DNA from: Nephromyces sp. MM_2019
Lineage: Eukaryota > Apicomplexa > Aconoidasida > Nephromycida
DNA length: 48,124 nt
Direction: 5' to 3'
Assembly: GCA_015657535.1 (NCBI GenBank)
Contig: JADHZB010001397.1
Coordinates: 1-48,124 of the forward strand
Part shown: positions 37,836 to 48,123 of the stretch, piece by piece
Numbering within the stretch: the first letter of the stretch is position 1
How the letters are laid out: every line of letters begins with the position of its first letter
The notes under the pieces: model-generated
The model's database searches: none
What the model saw: the letters and a program-made list of their open reading frames with translations, nothing else
Told to the model about the DNA's origin: nothing
Program-made: the position numbers and the translations under genes

Positions 37836-38201
37836 TCAATTCTGCTGCCATCTGTCGTTTTTATGACTTAAACTATGGCGATAAGGGGGTATCGCAACAT
37901 GTGGAGATATATTTAAACGCATTGAACATAGAAGGATAATCACTCGTAGCTGATTTGAAAGCTCCTTTTGGTACTGCATAGCACAAGTGCTTCGGCAGTT
38001 CGAATGCAAGGCCACGCCGTTAGAGTCGATAATTTGAAGGGGCGCATTCTGTGCTGATGGCGAATTGGCTGATCCACTATTGAGTCTCTGCCTGCATGTC
38101 GCTGTCGCCTGTGTTAAAAATTCCTTCGCTTTTGGACTTAAATACGTGTTAGCGGGCATTGAAATCGAGAGTATGAATGCGCATAGATATTCCGGAATCA
38201 T
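37836..38201 (-). CDS. ORF of 121 residues with possible signal peptide
   Basis: ATG at 38201 to TGA at 37836, uninterrupted. The first 19 residues (MIPEYLCAFILSISMPANT) resemble a secretory signal with a cleavage site after Ala or Asn. The rest is polar and Ser/Asn-rich with three Cys clustered in the middle (ATCRQ, SNCRSTCAM). If real it would be a small secreted protein and a second candidate of that kind near the 338-residue one. One or two ORFs of this length are expected by chance in the window, so the signal-like start is the main support. Confidence 0.33.
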   Translation of the reverse strand: MIPEYLCAFILSISMPANTYLSPKAKEFLTQATATCRQRLNSGSANSPSAQNAPLQIIDSNGVALHSNCRSTCAMQYQKELSNQLRVIILLCSMRLNISPHVAIPPYRHSLSHKNDRWQQN

Positions 38202-38965
38202 GAAGTTCGCTCACTATGGGGTTGACTGCTGGCAGTGCATGCACCATGTATTCATAGCCTGGAATGTCAACTACATCAGCTATGTTTAATGACTTCACGC
38301 TGATGGATGCATAGAGCTGTATGACGTGCGCCATAGAAGTTTCTAACAGGTTGCCGTCAATGTGATGTGCTCTTCTACTGGTTAGAACTCACAGGGTTAC
38401 AGTTTATCTTTAGCCTTAGAGAACCATCGCAAGCGCTTCGAGCTAATACCGCATTGAGCCAAGGCATTAGCTGGCTTCTTGCAGTTTTTTACACAGGCAA
38501 TATCCAGCAAATCTTCTAAGTTCTACCAAGCTCATTTCTAAATTTATAGTCTGTGAGCTACAGGTGTTTCGGGCAAATTTCTTGAAAATGATTGCCCCCT
38601 GTATTTTGCCACACCGCCTTCTCTAACAATATTAGCAGATCACATTCCTTCATGGTGGAGATAATCCCCCTTGCACTGAATACATTCGTTCCAATTTCCA
38701 ATTTAATGGAAAAGGTTTTGGTTTTTCGTGGTGTATGACTGCTTCGTGAGTTATTAAGCATGCAGAATGCTATACGCTACTATGCCATACAAATGCTAGC
38801 TTTTAACTTCCCTGCGATTCGAATTAAGCTGCTTTGAGGGGTAACTGTGACATAAATGCGGACATTGCAACAAACCGTAATAAAGGGGATGGAAGTAGGA
38901 TTAACTGATTTTAGTATCATAATCAGTAACCTGACTACTACAATTGTTAAATTTCGTGCTTTCAG

Positions 38966-39174
38966 CGGATTCACATAAACTTAGCCGTTGTAACATTGCT
39001 ATAGCCAGCTTCAAGACATTCCTCCATGTATTGGTGTGCGATCGCCCTATGAAATTGCACAGTTTTCTCTTCTCTCAGATGTCCCGTGGCACACAAATAC
39101 GTGCTGCAAGATTCGAATTCCCGACAGATGTAGATGTTTTCTACGGAAAAGAGTCTCACTGCACACGACTCTAA
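38966..39174 (+). CDS. possible terminal exon (strand ambiguous)
   Basis: After the acceptor TTTCGTGCTTTCAG the plus strand is open for 69 codons to TAA (FKTFLHVLVCDRPMKLHSF, ARFEFPTDVDVFYGKE). No upstream partner exon was settled. The opposite strand is also open over nearly the same bases (39159-38971; HRAIAHQYMEECLEAGYSN) and reads equally well, without an ATG. One of the two strands may be coding; I cannot tell which. Confidence 0.22.
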
Positions 39175-39258
39175 CTGTTGGAATCTTTTAATATCAGGTA
39201 CTAGGTATAATCAGTATTAGTAGTTGCGGCCCCTGTAGAAAAAATTTTCCCCCTTGCT

Positions 39259-40275
39259 TCATTTCCCGCTTGAAAATGGGATGAACAATACAGGGGCTAT
39301 ACTTGGCCCATAGTAGGAAATGAAAAACACTGGAGATTTTGCCAGGACAATGAGTAACAGGCAGACAATATAGAAAGGTAAAAAGAATAAATCCACCGGA
39401 AGAGCGGCAAGGGCAGCGACATACTTGAGAGGAGCAGGTATATATGATGCAGCAAGGAAAGTCAAGACGGTTCTTTTCGCTACTACTACTAGTTCCTGAT
39501 CGTAATCAGAGGCGCAGAATTTTTCTGCGCTGCGAAAAAAGTCTTGAAATGTATTTCGTGTTGCTCCATAGTTAAATATTGGGTATCCATTCCCATACTT
39601 TACCGAATTAAGCAGCAGAGGTAAGGAGTAACTTGAGGCTTCCTTTGTGTACAGGTATTCCACCGCATCTTGCTTTTCAATACCGCATTCCTCTGCTAGA
39701 CGTGGATCGACCATATCTACTAAACCGGGCCCCTGACTTCTTAAAAGGAAATGATATAAGGGATGGGAACTTACGAAACTAGCTACTAAGCCGCTAAGAT
39801 CATCGCCACCAGACGTAGGCATACTACTCAATTGGGATACTTCATGACAGATTTCATTTGCCAAACCCTTGCTTACATCAATTAATGTTTGCTCCAATTC
39901 GGTAAAAGATGAGTCATAGGGAAAGTTGAATGAGCTTGGGTTGGTAATAGTTAGTGCTCGGAAAAATTGATCCAACATGATTTTTGTATCTGCTGTTTGT
40001 AATTTATTTGATTCCGCTTTCAAATCCCATATTTTCGATGCAGCTAGTGTTGGATTAAATTGGTTGCATTTTAAATCCGTATAATACGTGATAGCGTCTA
40101 CTAAACTACCGTTGCTTCCCAAAGCATCAGGATTCCGCAGCTCTTTAGCCGTGGGAAGTGCTGATGTTTCTCCTCGCACTCCCATTAATGTATTGTCCAG
40201 CTTGGAAGCGAACAATATTAATGACAAATTGAGAAAGAGAAACTGCTTCCCCGAAATTCGGTTATTGAGCCTCAT
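39259..40275 (-). CDS. predicted secreted or membrane protein, 338 residues, single exon, family unknown
   Basis: An uninterrupted frame from ATG 40275 to TGA 39259, far longer than chance allows. Residues 10-24 are hydrophobic after a basic start (MRLNNRISGK then QFLFLNLSLILF), a typical signal peptide. The central part carries four Cys (residues 70, 143, 197, 254) that could form two disulfides, and one N-glycosylation sequon (NGS at 55). From about 262 the protein turns strongly hydrophobic, with two or three membrane-like segments (YVAALAALPVDLFFLPFYIV, LLLIVLAKSPVFFISYY), ending FSSGK. It could be a surface protein, anchored by its C-terminus, or a lipid-processed one. I recognise no family. 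It lacks introns, unlike the other confident genes. A few antisense ORFs overlap it and are shadows. Confidence 0.85.
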   Translation of the reverse strand: MRLNNRISGKQFLFLNLSLILFASKLDNTLMGVRGETSALPTAKELRNPDALGSNGSLVDAITYYTDLKCNQFNPTLAASKIWDLKAESNKLQTADTKIMLDQFFRALTITNPSSFNFPYDSSFTELEQTLIDVSKGLANEICHEVSQLSSMPTSGGDDLSGLVASFVSSHPLYHFLLRSQGPGLVDMVDPRLAEECGIEKQDAVEYLYTKEASSYSLPLLLNSVKYGNGYPIFNYGATRNTFQDFFRSAEKFCASDYDQELVVVAKRTVLTFLAASYIPAPLKYVAALAALPVDLFFLPFYIVCLLLIVLAKSPVFFISYYGPSIAPVLFIPFSSGK

Positions 40276-40467
40276 GGCAATCTAACATGGGTTGAGAGCC
40301 GCCTGGCAATGCGCAACTTGTCGACCGCCAGAACTAACTTGCATAGGGAACGTGAACGTGGTAGATATGCATCGTTTTTCGCTTCCTATATCAGGCTCAC
40401 AACTTTAGGGTATTACTGCATACTCTGTGCCACTAGTCATTCACGAGGTGGCTCACTCTTTCCTTAG
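40276..40467. other. short gap upstream of the secreted-protein gene
   Basis: Holds the presumed promoter of the 338-residue gene. On the plus strand an ATG at 40310 opens MRNLSTARTNLHRERER up to a GTAGAT donor at 40362, which could be the first exon of the plus-strand candidate that follows, but the phases do not join. Confidence 0.3.
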
Positions 40468-41622
40468 GAGCACAGTAGATTTTGATTTTGCTGCTATTCA
40501 ATGGGCGCCAAACGCACGCGATTGGGATCTGCAGGCAGGCGCACAGCTATACCACAATTTATTTTTCCTTAGGGAGACAAGCTTGAAGAGAAAGGCCACA
40601 AGGCATTGGTAGAACTATGGAAACTTCAATGTATAGAAAAGGTAAAGCTTAACCGTTTAGTTTTGAAAAGCGTCTTTCTGGTAAGCGGATAGCACATGAG
40701 GGAAAGACAAGGGGTAAAATAAGATTACATGGCACACATTCTGAAATACAATTCCCCGGTATTTTCTTGCTTTTTTCTATTTCTCTGGGAGCATTATCAA
40801 TTGTAAAGCGTTTTATGAGAGGCTTCACGTGCACTCAGGGGTGTATAGTTACACTGCACTACATTGATACGTCTCGAAGAAGCTTGCGGTCACGCTTCTG
40901 AATCAGCGGGTACTTGGCAACTAAAAAGCGGCTTACAAAACTGCTCAACTTGAAAATGCTATCACTGGGTGCAACTTATATATCAACCTAAGCTTTTGTC
41001 AGGAGACTCTTCAGCTCATGCAATGTAGGATGCGTGCAAATTGCGTACATGGTTAAAGTAGTAACCGCACTACATTTTAAAGCAGCCTCGCATTGAGATC
41101 TTTCATATGCTAATGTTTTTATAGTTATTTCAACGCATTATCAACACTATGATTTTTCGCATTTTATCGCAGGCTAGGACTTGGCCTTAAGATGCTCGTA
41201 TACATCATAAAGCATAGCATGCAAGTATGCGTACCTACTTAGATCATAAAACGCGTCCACATATTGGCTGACCTGCCTAATTTTTGTCATTTCAATATAA
41301 ACCTTACGCGCCCCTTTAGTGTAAAAAGATTAAATCCACATTTACCGGCTCATTAAGTGTCAGCACTCTTTCGGCAAAGCTAGTGAGGCAGAGATCTCTA
41401 GCCCTTTTTCTAGATTGGCATGCATAGGTAGTTCTAGTCGTGTTAGGACATTTTCTCGTGTATCTTAGCTTTCTTTTGCTGGAGGGAAATGCCTCCCGCT
41501 TAACCCCCTTTTTCTGTCAAGAAAATAATGCATGCAAACAGCTAGCAGAATTTATGCCAATTCCCATGAAGTATCCAAAGACTCACCTTGTCTTGAATGA
41601 ACTAAAACCGCTGCGCATATAG
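40468..41622 (+). CDS. tentative multi-exon gene, C-terminal part
   Basis: Blocks: 40468-40608 (acceptor CTCTTTCCTTAG; VDFDFAAIQWAPNARDWDL, then ETSLKRKATRH), about 40660-40679 (donor GTAAGC), a block after the acceptor CACTCAG at about 40838-40887 (VTLHYIDTSRRSLR) and about 41468-41622 (LLLEGNASRLTPFFCQ, MPIPMKYPKTHLVLNELKP, stop). The phases of the main blocks agree. The start is unresolved. The first and last blocks look most protein-like. No family recognised. Confidence 0.27.
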
Positions 41623-42046
41623 CAAAGATGCCGTGTCTGTGTAAGTAAGGTGTAGGCGATACGATGTAAGTTAATGCTTACTGCAATGGCATACGAGAGT
41701 AGAAGGGTCACAGATATGCATATGAGCGGTGGCGCAAGTCTATCTGGAGCTATGAGTTGCTGCCAGGCATGTGTAGAGCAAGGACTCAAATGTATAGTAG
41801 CTTATAGCAGCCGCATCAGCATATATTGTTTTTATTGAAAAAACACTTACATGTGCTTATTTACGAAAGCAGAGTCTCACATCGCTGAAAGCAGAGGTAC
41901 CTTTTGAATGCTAAGCTTTCTTGACGCATGTACATACGTGCACGCGCGCCAAGGATTTCTTTCACCCTGTAGATTATGGGCTAATATGCACGCAAGATGC
42001 GTAATTAACGCGGTAGACTAAAAGCCTAACTACGCATATCCTTGAA

Positions 42047-42196
42047 CCTGGTATTACACGGGTCTCTAAGTTTGGTATTGCGAGAGCCCCTAAGCCTGGT
42101 ATTGCGAGAGCCCCTAAGCCTGGTATTGCGAGAGCCCCTAAGCCTGGTATTGCGAGAGCCCTAAGCCTGGTATTGCGAGAGCCCCTAAGCCTGGTA
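42047..42196. repeat. 24-bp minisatellite, about six copies
   Basis: The unit CCTGGTATTGCGAGAGCCCC plus TAAG is repeated at 42047 (diverged), 42071, 42095, 42119, 42143 and 42166, with a partial copy at 42190. The fifth copy is 23 bp (one C missing), so no frame stays open across the array and it is unlikely to be coding. Confidence 0.95.
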
Positions 42197-42573
42197 GGTG
42201 ATATACCCCAAGCGTACGGCGCTACTAACAGCACCGGTACATAGCATGCTCAAGTTAGGGTGTCGTGAAAGTTGCTGGCGGAACATGCAACTCGATAAAT
42301 GGACTTGCTCTAAGGAATGTCACGCCGAAATATTCACGTCTAAGTGTCTAGTAACAGCCAGAATTGTGCGTATAGCCATACCAGCGCACAGCTGTTTGCC
42401 CGACGGAGCGGGCACATTCATATGAAATGCGTAAGCAGGCTATCTTAACCAGCAATTATTCAAGGCCCTAAGAAAGGTCACGCACTCGCAGTGTGCTATG
42501 TCTGAGTTTATTACAAGGTAGCTTAGGTTGAGCAAACACACAATATACCTGTTTTCAGCAACTAGGATGCGCC

Positions 42574-42740
42574 CTTAATTGATGAACACGCATATGCCTT
42601 AAATTAATTGTAGAAATAATTACGCCTTAAATTTTACGGGTAGGAGCAATCATGCCTTAAAGCACAGGTAAGATTAGTCATGCCTTATATTGCAGCAAGA
42701 AGCAGTTATGTCTTAAACTTTAGCTAGAAAGAATTACGTA
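42574..42740. repeat. degenerate 28-30-bp tandem repeat
   Basis: Five diverged units each end in a GCCTTAAA-like box (ATGCCTTAAA, ACGCCTTAAA, ATGCCTTAAA, ATGCCTTATA, ATGTCTTAAA) preceded by a purine-rich AGNNAGAANNANT-like stretch, spaced 28-30 bp. It appears to be an old array that has decayed. Confidence 0.65.
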
Positions 42741-42759
42741 GAGAATCTTGCATGCCGCC

Positions 42760-43481
42760 ATGGCTTCCATTAAGTATATCCGCCGTTGGCACTGTTACAC
42801 ATTAACACCATTGGCTTCAATACCCCATTCTACACTAGATATACGGGTCCAGTGATTCCCAGCATGCTGTAAATAAAAACAGTTCGCACACCTTACATTG
42901 AAATACCCCACGTCAGATAAAATTAGTACCATGGGAAACAGCACACCCGCTATTTTTTAAAAAATGCCAAAAGGGGCGCAAAATAAAAAAAAACAACGTA
43001 GCAGGGAGTGAAGCAGCAGCAAAAAGTGAGACCAGAAACGAATCATTAATTTGCGGCCAAAAGTAAGCGAATGGATAAGGTTCATAAGTATAACTCCAGC
43101 AGAAAAGTATGTGAATTCAAAGGCTACCAACAGAATTAGCGAATAATTTTGTGGGGCTACCTTCAAGAAAATACCCCTTTTGCAACACAAAAAAGGTTGG
43201 AAGATTCTCCTGTACGAGCATTCCGCAGAATCATACTAGGGGTGAGACTCTTCAGTTTTGGAAGATCATTCAATCATCTAAAACTCATTGCTCCCACCAA
43301 AAGGTTTCCAAAGTTCGGTAGAAGCCACAGGGCTCACCTCTGGGAGGTACAAAATCAATATAGAATAAGTTCATTACCTGGAAAGCACTTCCTGCATCTT
43401 GGAATCAGAGCAACTCAAGAAAAAGCAAAGCGGAAACCGCGTTTTCGATGGCTTAATATGCGCCTAAGACATGAGCCTTAG
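42760..43481 (+). CDS. tentative gene for a basic, possibly mitochondrial protein
   Basis: The first exon 42760-42846 starts with ATG in a strong context (GCCGCCATGG) and encodes MASIKYIRRWHCYTLTPLAS, which is like a mitochondrial presequence: positively charged, no acidic residue in the first 25. The 3' part is an open frame to the TAG at 43481 whose end is very basic (LKLIAPTKRFPKFGRSHRAH, RATQEKAKRKPRFRWLNMRL). A presequence followed by a basic protein would suit a mitochondrial ribosomal protein, but I match no specific one. The joining introns are unresolved (several acceptors between 43150 and 43260). Confidence 0.33.
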
Positions 43482-43614
43482 CTCCTTGTTGCAAATACTA
43501 CGAAGTAGGCGGTAGCTCCTCGGGGGCTACACTGTATATGGGATCCCAAACATAACGAAGTTAAAAACTCAGAACTTTACCCTATTTCTAGATGGTATAA
43601 ACTAGGCATCTTAG

Positions 43615-44169
43615 CTATGCAGAATGGTATTTTACAAAACAGTAGGCACATAATACACGCATTGCCAGGGCAGAAGTCAGTAGCTTTTCGCGTTTTTTGA
43701 CGCGCCGAAGTACTACTAATCTAATGTGGAAGCTAAAGCTTTTAGCAGTACCGGTGTTACGACACGGGTGATCCCAGGAGTTGCCACAAGGAAGACTTGA
43801 AGCCTCCTCAAACGTAAGGTAGCCATACATGCAGGCAAAGAGGCCAATTACAAAGGCAATAACTTGCAATCAAATTACTCTTAAAATATAAGCGGATTAT
43901 GCAACAAAAAAAAACTCGTTCCTGGAGGAAGAATACTCCGGTTCAGACGTAGTAGCAGAGGATTGCTTCAATACCCTCTTATAAGCTACGGATAAGAACA
44001 ATAAACCCGCGGCAATCACCTTTCCATTAGGGAAAGAAATTAACTCCGCTCTAAAGCCTTCCACATTCACTTGAGTACAAGGAGGCAAACTTGAGAGCAA
44101 TATAACGCGCGTGTGCCCACTATTTCTACCAATACCTTCACCTGCAAATATTACCACGAGTAAAACCAT
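43615..44169 (-). CDS. two adjacent open blocks, possible small membrane protein gene
   Basis: The upstream block, 43897-44169, starts with ATG and encodes 90 residues with a hydrophobic start (MVLLVVIFAG) and a second hydrophobic segment (VIAAGLLFLSVAYKRVL). The downstream block, 43615 to about 43863, has no ATG and reads VIAFVIGLFACMYGYLTFEE, then a polar, Cys-containing stretch (SSLPCGNSWDHPCRNTG) and a basic tail to TAG. They may be two exons or unrelated. No splice pair with matching phases was found. No family recognised. Confidence 0.27.
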
Positions 44170-44744
44170 ACAGCTGTGTCACCAAAGATGCACGAAAGAC
44201 TTCAGGCACACAATCATCTCTTTAAAGATTGGCAATATAAAATTGACTAATTTGCTCAGACATGCAGACGCCATGAGTTGTCGAGATAAATATGGTACCC
44301 TCGGCCATTTCAATGGGCATAAGAAGGCTCAAACATACATCGAAACTTTCCAGAAGATATCTTCAAATGACCCTTCATGGTTCAATGCCCTTATTAGCGA
44401 ATAAACCATGCAGTCGGCACAAAAATCAATTAGGGGAGCATCCGGCTTAAGTTTGATCGTTCACTTTGGCAAAGGCAGTTTCACGAAAATCAAAAACGGA
44501 TAACAGAAAAATTCACACTACATCATACTACGGTGTTTAATCAGCAACTCCGGTTCATATAATTAACATGAAAAACTCAGAGAGCACGATGAACACATTC
44601 ATCAATGTACAAAAACTTGAATAATACCAGCAACTTCAAAATAACCAAAATGAGACCTTACTACGGCCGCTCGATAAAAAAATGCTCACGATACATGCAA
44701 GGAAACAGGAATAAAGGGACAAAAATAAGATCCAGCAGCATGCT

Positions 44745-47671
44745 CTATGAGCGCTGGCAAGCCTTCAAGGAGTCCACTAAACTTTGACAAAGCGAAATAT
44801 CCGAATTGTTGCTGAGACACTGCAAATTCGAAGCGGTAAGCAAGAATTAATAAAAAAGGCAAGGTAAGTATTAAGCGCAAAAAAGGGAAAATAGCAAGAT
44901 AACATGGGCATGTAAATAACACGGTATGAATACTCATCGAGAAGCTCATCTAAACCAAGACAATTAAAAATACTATAAATAAATACATACAGCTACGTTA
45001 AACTAGTAACGGCGTACAATAAAACTTCTTTGAAAAGAAGATGAAAATTTCATTTTTTCGACCCTAAACTCTGTATTGTAAGCATATAACACAGATCATC
45101 AAAATTATCCGCGGAAACTCCAGCCAAAATTATACAAAAATTGCTCAACCTTCTCTATTAAAATATTTCATTCTAAATTTTAACAAACCCCAACTTTCGG
45201 TCCGGCAACTCAACCGGCACCCTGAACTTTACTATATTTTCTTACCCGAAATCACCAAATTCCACTTTTTCCTGGTATATACTCACTTAACATCGCCAAT
45301 ACGGATTCATATACTACCGTCCCAACTAATCTTTCCCTACTAAAAAGGCTACATCCATCGCACCCGCTTTATTCATTTCATAACCCCCCCATTTTACTCT
45401 AAATCACTTCCAAAAAAAAATCAACCTCACCTGATTCAATTCATCCATCTCGTATCGGCAGTTACCTCCTTGAGGTTGCTGATAAGGGGCTGGAGCAGCG
45501 GCCACAGGTGCAGAGGCAGCTACAGCGGGGTCTTGGTGAGTATGCACAACCTCCATTTGGCGACCTCCTAAAACAGAATCCACAGCTCGTTGAGCTACTC
45601 CAAAACCAACACCTGTTAAAGCAAGAGTGGAAAAGGGCAGAAATAGGTGAATTAGACATCTAATGCGAAAAAATCCTTCCAGGAAGATAATAACAGGTTT
45701 AATAGAAAAAAAAGAGTACCTTAATTAACCAAACACTACCAAAAGATAATCGATAAAAAAATCGAAAAAAACAAGCCAAAAGCAGTGAGAGGTGAGATTG
45801 CAACTTAATTACCAGAAGGATCACATGATTATCATAAAAAAATCGCGTGGCATATGCAAGATCAAGTAAAAATTCACGCAAGAAACCCACGAAAAAACGT
45901 CTAATAAAACCCAAAAAAAAATTCTTAAAATTAATCAGTGTATTTGAACCAGCAAATATAGCTCACACAAATAAACAAAGTAATTCCTCCAAGCAAACAT
46001 GCTGAACAGATGATCTATCAAAGAAGTACTGCAGGGTGAGGCCTATATAAGTACTAAGAAATGCAGATGTTTGTACAAAAAAAAAGCCAGACAAAAGAAA
46101 CATTCCAAAACGTAAAAAGTAGTACCAAAGTAGATATAAAACCAAAAAAGCAACATATTTACAATAGAGCGGCGGATAGACAATCGCAAATACAAAAAAA
46201 AATTTGCATTTCAAAAAACAGCAAAAACAAGTTAATACCAAAAAGAAGCACAGAAAAAGGAAAGAATCTGCTACATTAAATTTTCTCAACGAAAAAAAAG
46301 GAAATTCACGTTGAAACAAACGCGTAAAGAAAATTTCGGAGCATTCTTTTTAAATTTATCAAAATCATTAATTTCACATTAATAACGGTATAATAGTAGA
46401 TAATCTTAGGAATTAAAAATATTTCTTTAATGCAATTATATTAGTAAAAACCTCATCAAAAGCCGCTAAAGAGGAGCAAACACTGCGAATACATATATAA
46501 CCTCAGAGTGATCATTAACAGAACATAATATCTGCAAAATCATAGAAACTTAATTCACTGAAGCAAGTCCAAGCATCAAAACTCACCAGTTGCCATTCCG
46601 CTAGCAACCGAACCCATCATATTGGACATAAAGCCACCACCGCCACTAGTGGCAGGGGCAGGGGGAGGAGCATGCTGGGCAGGGGCTGGGGGGGGAGCAG
46701 CTCTCCTAGAAGAGCCCCCACCTCCAACTGAAAAATGCAAAGGAATCCGGTAATACAAAATAAGTAGAAAAGAAGCGTGCGCAATAGCAGCATACTCTAT
46801 AAGATAGTAGATCATGCAAAATTTTGTTTACAATTTAATGCCACATCTTCAAAGCACAAGACAGTAAGGGAAAACGACAAAAAAGCAAGGCACAAGATAG
46901 TAACAGCAACTTACAACACAAAAGCAAGGCACAAAAAACAACCAAAAATAAAAGCATTCGATTGCCTATACAAAAACTCTCCAGAGAATCCACTTCACGA
47001 AAAAAATGAATGAAAAAGCGGTAATTAGAGCCCCGGACAGAACATCACGCTTTTGAAGTACAAAACACTTTCAGACGCGCGCATTTCTGATTGGTCAACT
47101 CCATGAGCAAAGAAGTCTTTATAAAAGAAAATTTCTGCTCTACGCCAGTGTATTCAAAACATATCTCGGCGTTGCACCAAAGTACATCTACACAAAATTC
47201 ACGATTCAGCGACATTTTTCTCAACTCTAAAATGCACAGCAGAATACCGAAACCTTCAGTCAATATGGGGGACAACGAAGCAGTACAAGAAATGCATCAA
47301 CGATCCATCAGTTTTGTCCAGGATGCACATACCAGCAAAATATCTTCATACATATGCTCCAGCGCATGCAGATATTCAATCCCGCAACTACGCAAAAGAT
47401 CATACTACCTGCCCACATGCACAAGTATCCGCGAACAGCGAACAGGCGCGCCTCCTGCGCCAGTAGCGGAAGAATACAATAAAAAATCCAGCCAAAGCCC
47501 ATACACTTCTATGCAAAAGAGAAAATAGCAAAAAAGTCAAAATGTGCAAAATAATTCGTGAAAAGAACAGGGCTGGTGAACCATTAAACGCGGGAAGGTA
47601 AAAAAAAACTTACACCATCCGCCACCGCCGGATGAAGAGGAAGATCGACGCGAACCCGATCCACGAGGCAT
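44745..47671 (-). CDS. twin CX9C mitochondrial protein, CHCHD2/CHCHD10 (Mix17) family
   Basis: This family resides in the mitochondrial intermembrane space, is imported by the Mia40 disulfide relay and influences cristae and respiratory function. Four exons join in phase to 151 residues: 47614-47671, 46587-46727, 45431-45612, 44745-44819; introns are 886, 974 and 611 bp. The protein begins MPRGSGSRRSSSSS, as animal CHCHD2/10 do, continues with a Gly/Ala/Pro-rich region and a Gly-rich hydrophobic helix (MGSVASGMATGVGFGVAQ, about residues 58-75), then a linker and the CHCH domain: Cys118 and Cys128 nine residues apart, Cys138 and Cys148 nine apart. Length and spacing match the family. The Cys-bearing end is split across two exons exactly between residues 127 and 128. 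Which paralogue it represents cannot be said. Confidence 0.93.
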
Positions 47672-47761
47672 CTTGAAAGTCTTTAAAAGAAGTTAATATC
47701 AAAAATACGTTTATTTGTAAAAAGCGGTATTAGAAACACAAAAATGGCTTATTATTAATTT

Positions 47762-47965
47762 TTATTTGGTTAAAAATGGCGTAAAAGGTTCTTCCTGGCA
47801 GAAACGAAAAAAAGGCGGCATGAGGGTGATAGCTTCCCCGGCGACGTTGTAGGAACGGGTATGGGTAAATATTACACTCATGTTTCTCCTTCCTCTGGCG
47901 GGGGCTTCGAAATCTTCCGTGACAGCGTATGGCGGTTTCAGCTGTTTAAGCAAGCGAGTCGTCAT
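47762..47965 (-). CDS. small ORF upstream of the CHCH gene, 67 residues
   Basis: ATG at 47965 to TAA at 47762, ending 90 bp before the CHCH start codon on the same strand. The start MTTRLLKQLKPPYAVTEDF is basic and the GC content is higher than in neighbouring non-coding DNA. It could be a small gene, an upstream ORF in the CHCH leader, or chance. No family recognised. Confidence 0.28.
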   Translation of the reverse strand: MTTRLLKQLKPPYAVTEDFEAPARGRRNMSVIFTHTRSYNVAGEAITLMPPFFRFCQEEPFTPFLTK

Positions 47966-48051
47966 CCCGTGCGGGCGGGCATTCCTACAGTTTACAAAGC
48001 GAGAGAGGTGGCCAGCCTTGTTAGCTGGCAGATGGTATTGTTGAGTAGTCC

Positions 48052-48123
48052 CGCGATGAATCGTGAAGTATGTGGAGGGGGGTTTACAGGTAGGTGGTAT
48101 AAGGAGGGGATATGGGGGGAGTC
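48052..48123. other. G-rich stretch at the right end
   Basis: Several G runs (GGAGGGGGG, TAGGTGG, GGAGGGG, TGGGGGG) occur within 70 bp on the plus strand, a pattern that can form a G-quadruplex. On the minus strand it is a C-rich tract upstream of the small ORF. Function is not evident. Confidence 0.4.

Larger units (their letters stand above)
35486..39258. other. 3.8-kb gene-poor interval
   Basis: No confident gene. Plus-strand blocks at about 35545-35608 (VGSLCYSVERWEKDICV) and 35637-35699 have splice-like borders. On the minus strand 36862-36957 and 36609-36748 join in phase and end in a Pro-rich tail (SSSVIPTPTPEPAKSQAE) and a stop. A 61-codon minus ORF at 38149-38334 overlaps the better ORF listed separately. 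An open block at 38966-39174 is discussed separately. Nothing else is seen. Confidence 0.3.
41623..42759. other. interval with two minisatellites and a Cys-rich ORF
   Basis: No confident gene. It contains the 24-bp minisatellite at 42047-42196 and the decayed 28-30-bp repeat at 42574-42740. Between them a plus-strand ATG at 42245 opens a 59-codon frame to 42425 with two CX3C motifs (CRESC and CSKEC, ten residues apart) that recalls, but does not match, small Tim chaperones, which have 11-16 residues between the motifs. Confidence 0.35.

Noticed and set aside
41974..42234. Minus-strand ORF with repeated GALAIPGL peptide
   Set aside because: It is the translation of the 24-bp minisatellite, and the 23-bp copy shifts the frame within the array.
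47091..47528. 145-codon plus-strand ORF
   Set aside because: It lies antisense inside the first intron of the CHCH gene, starts with a non-ATG codon and shows no recognisable feature.
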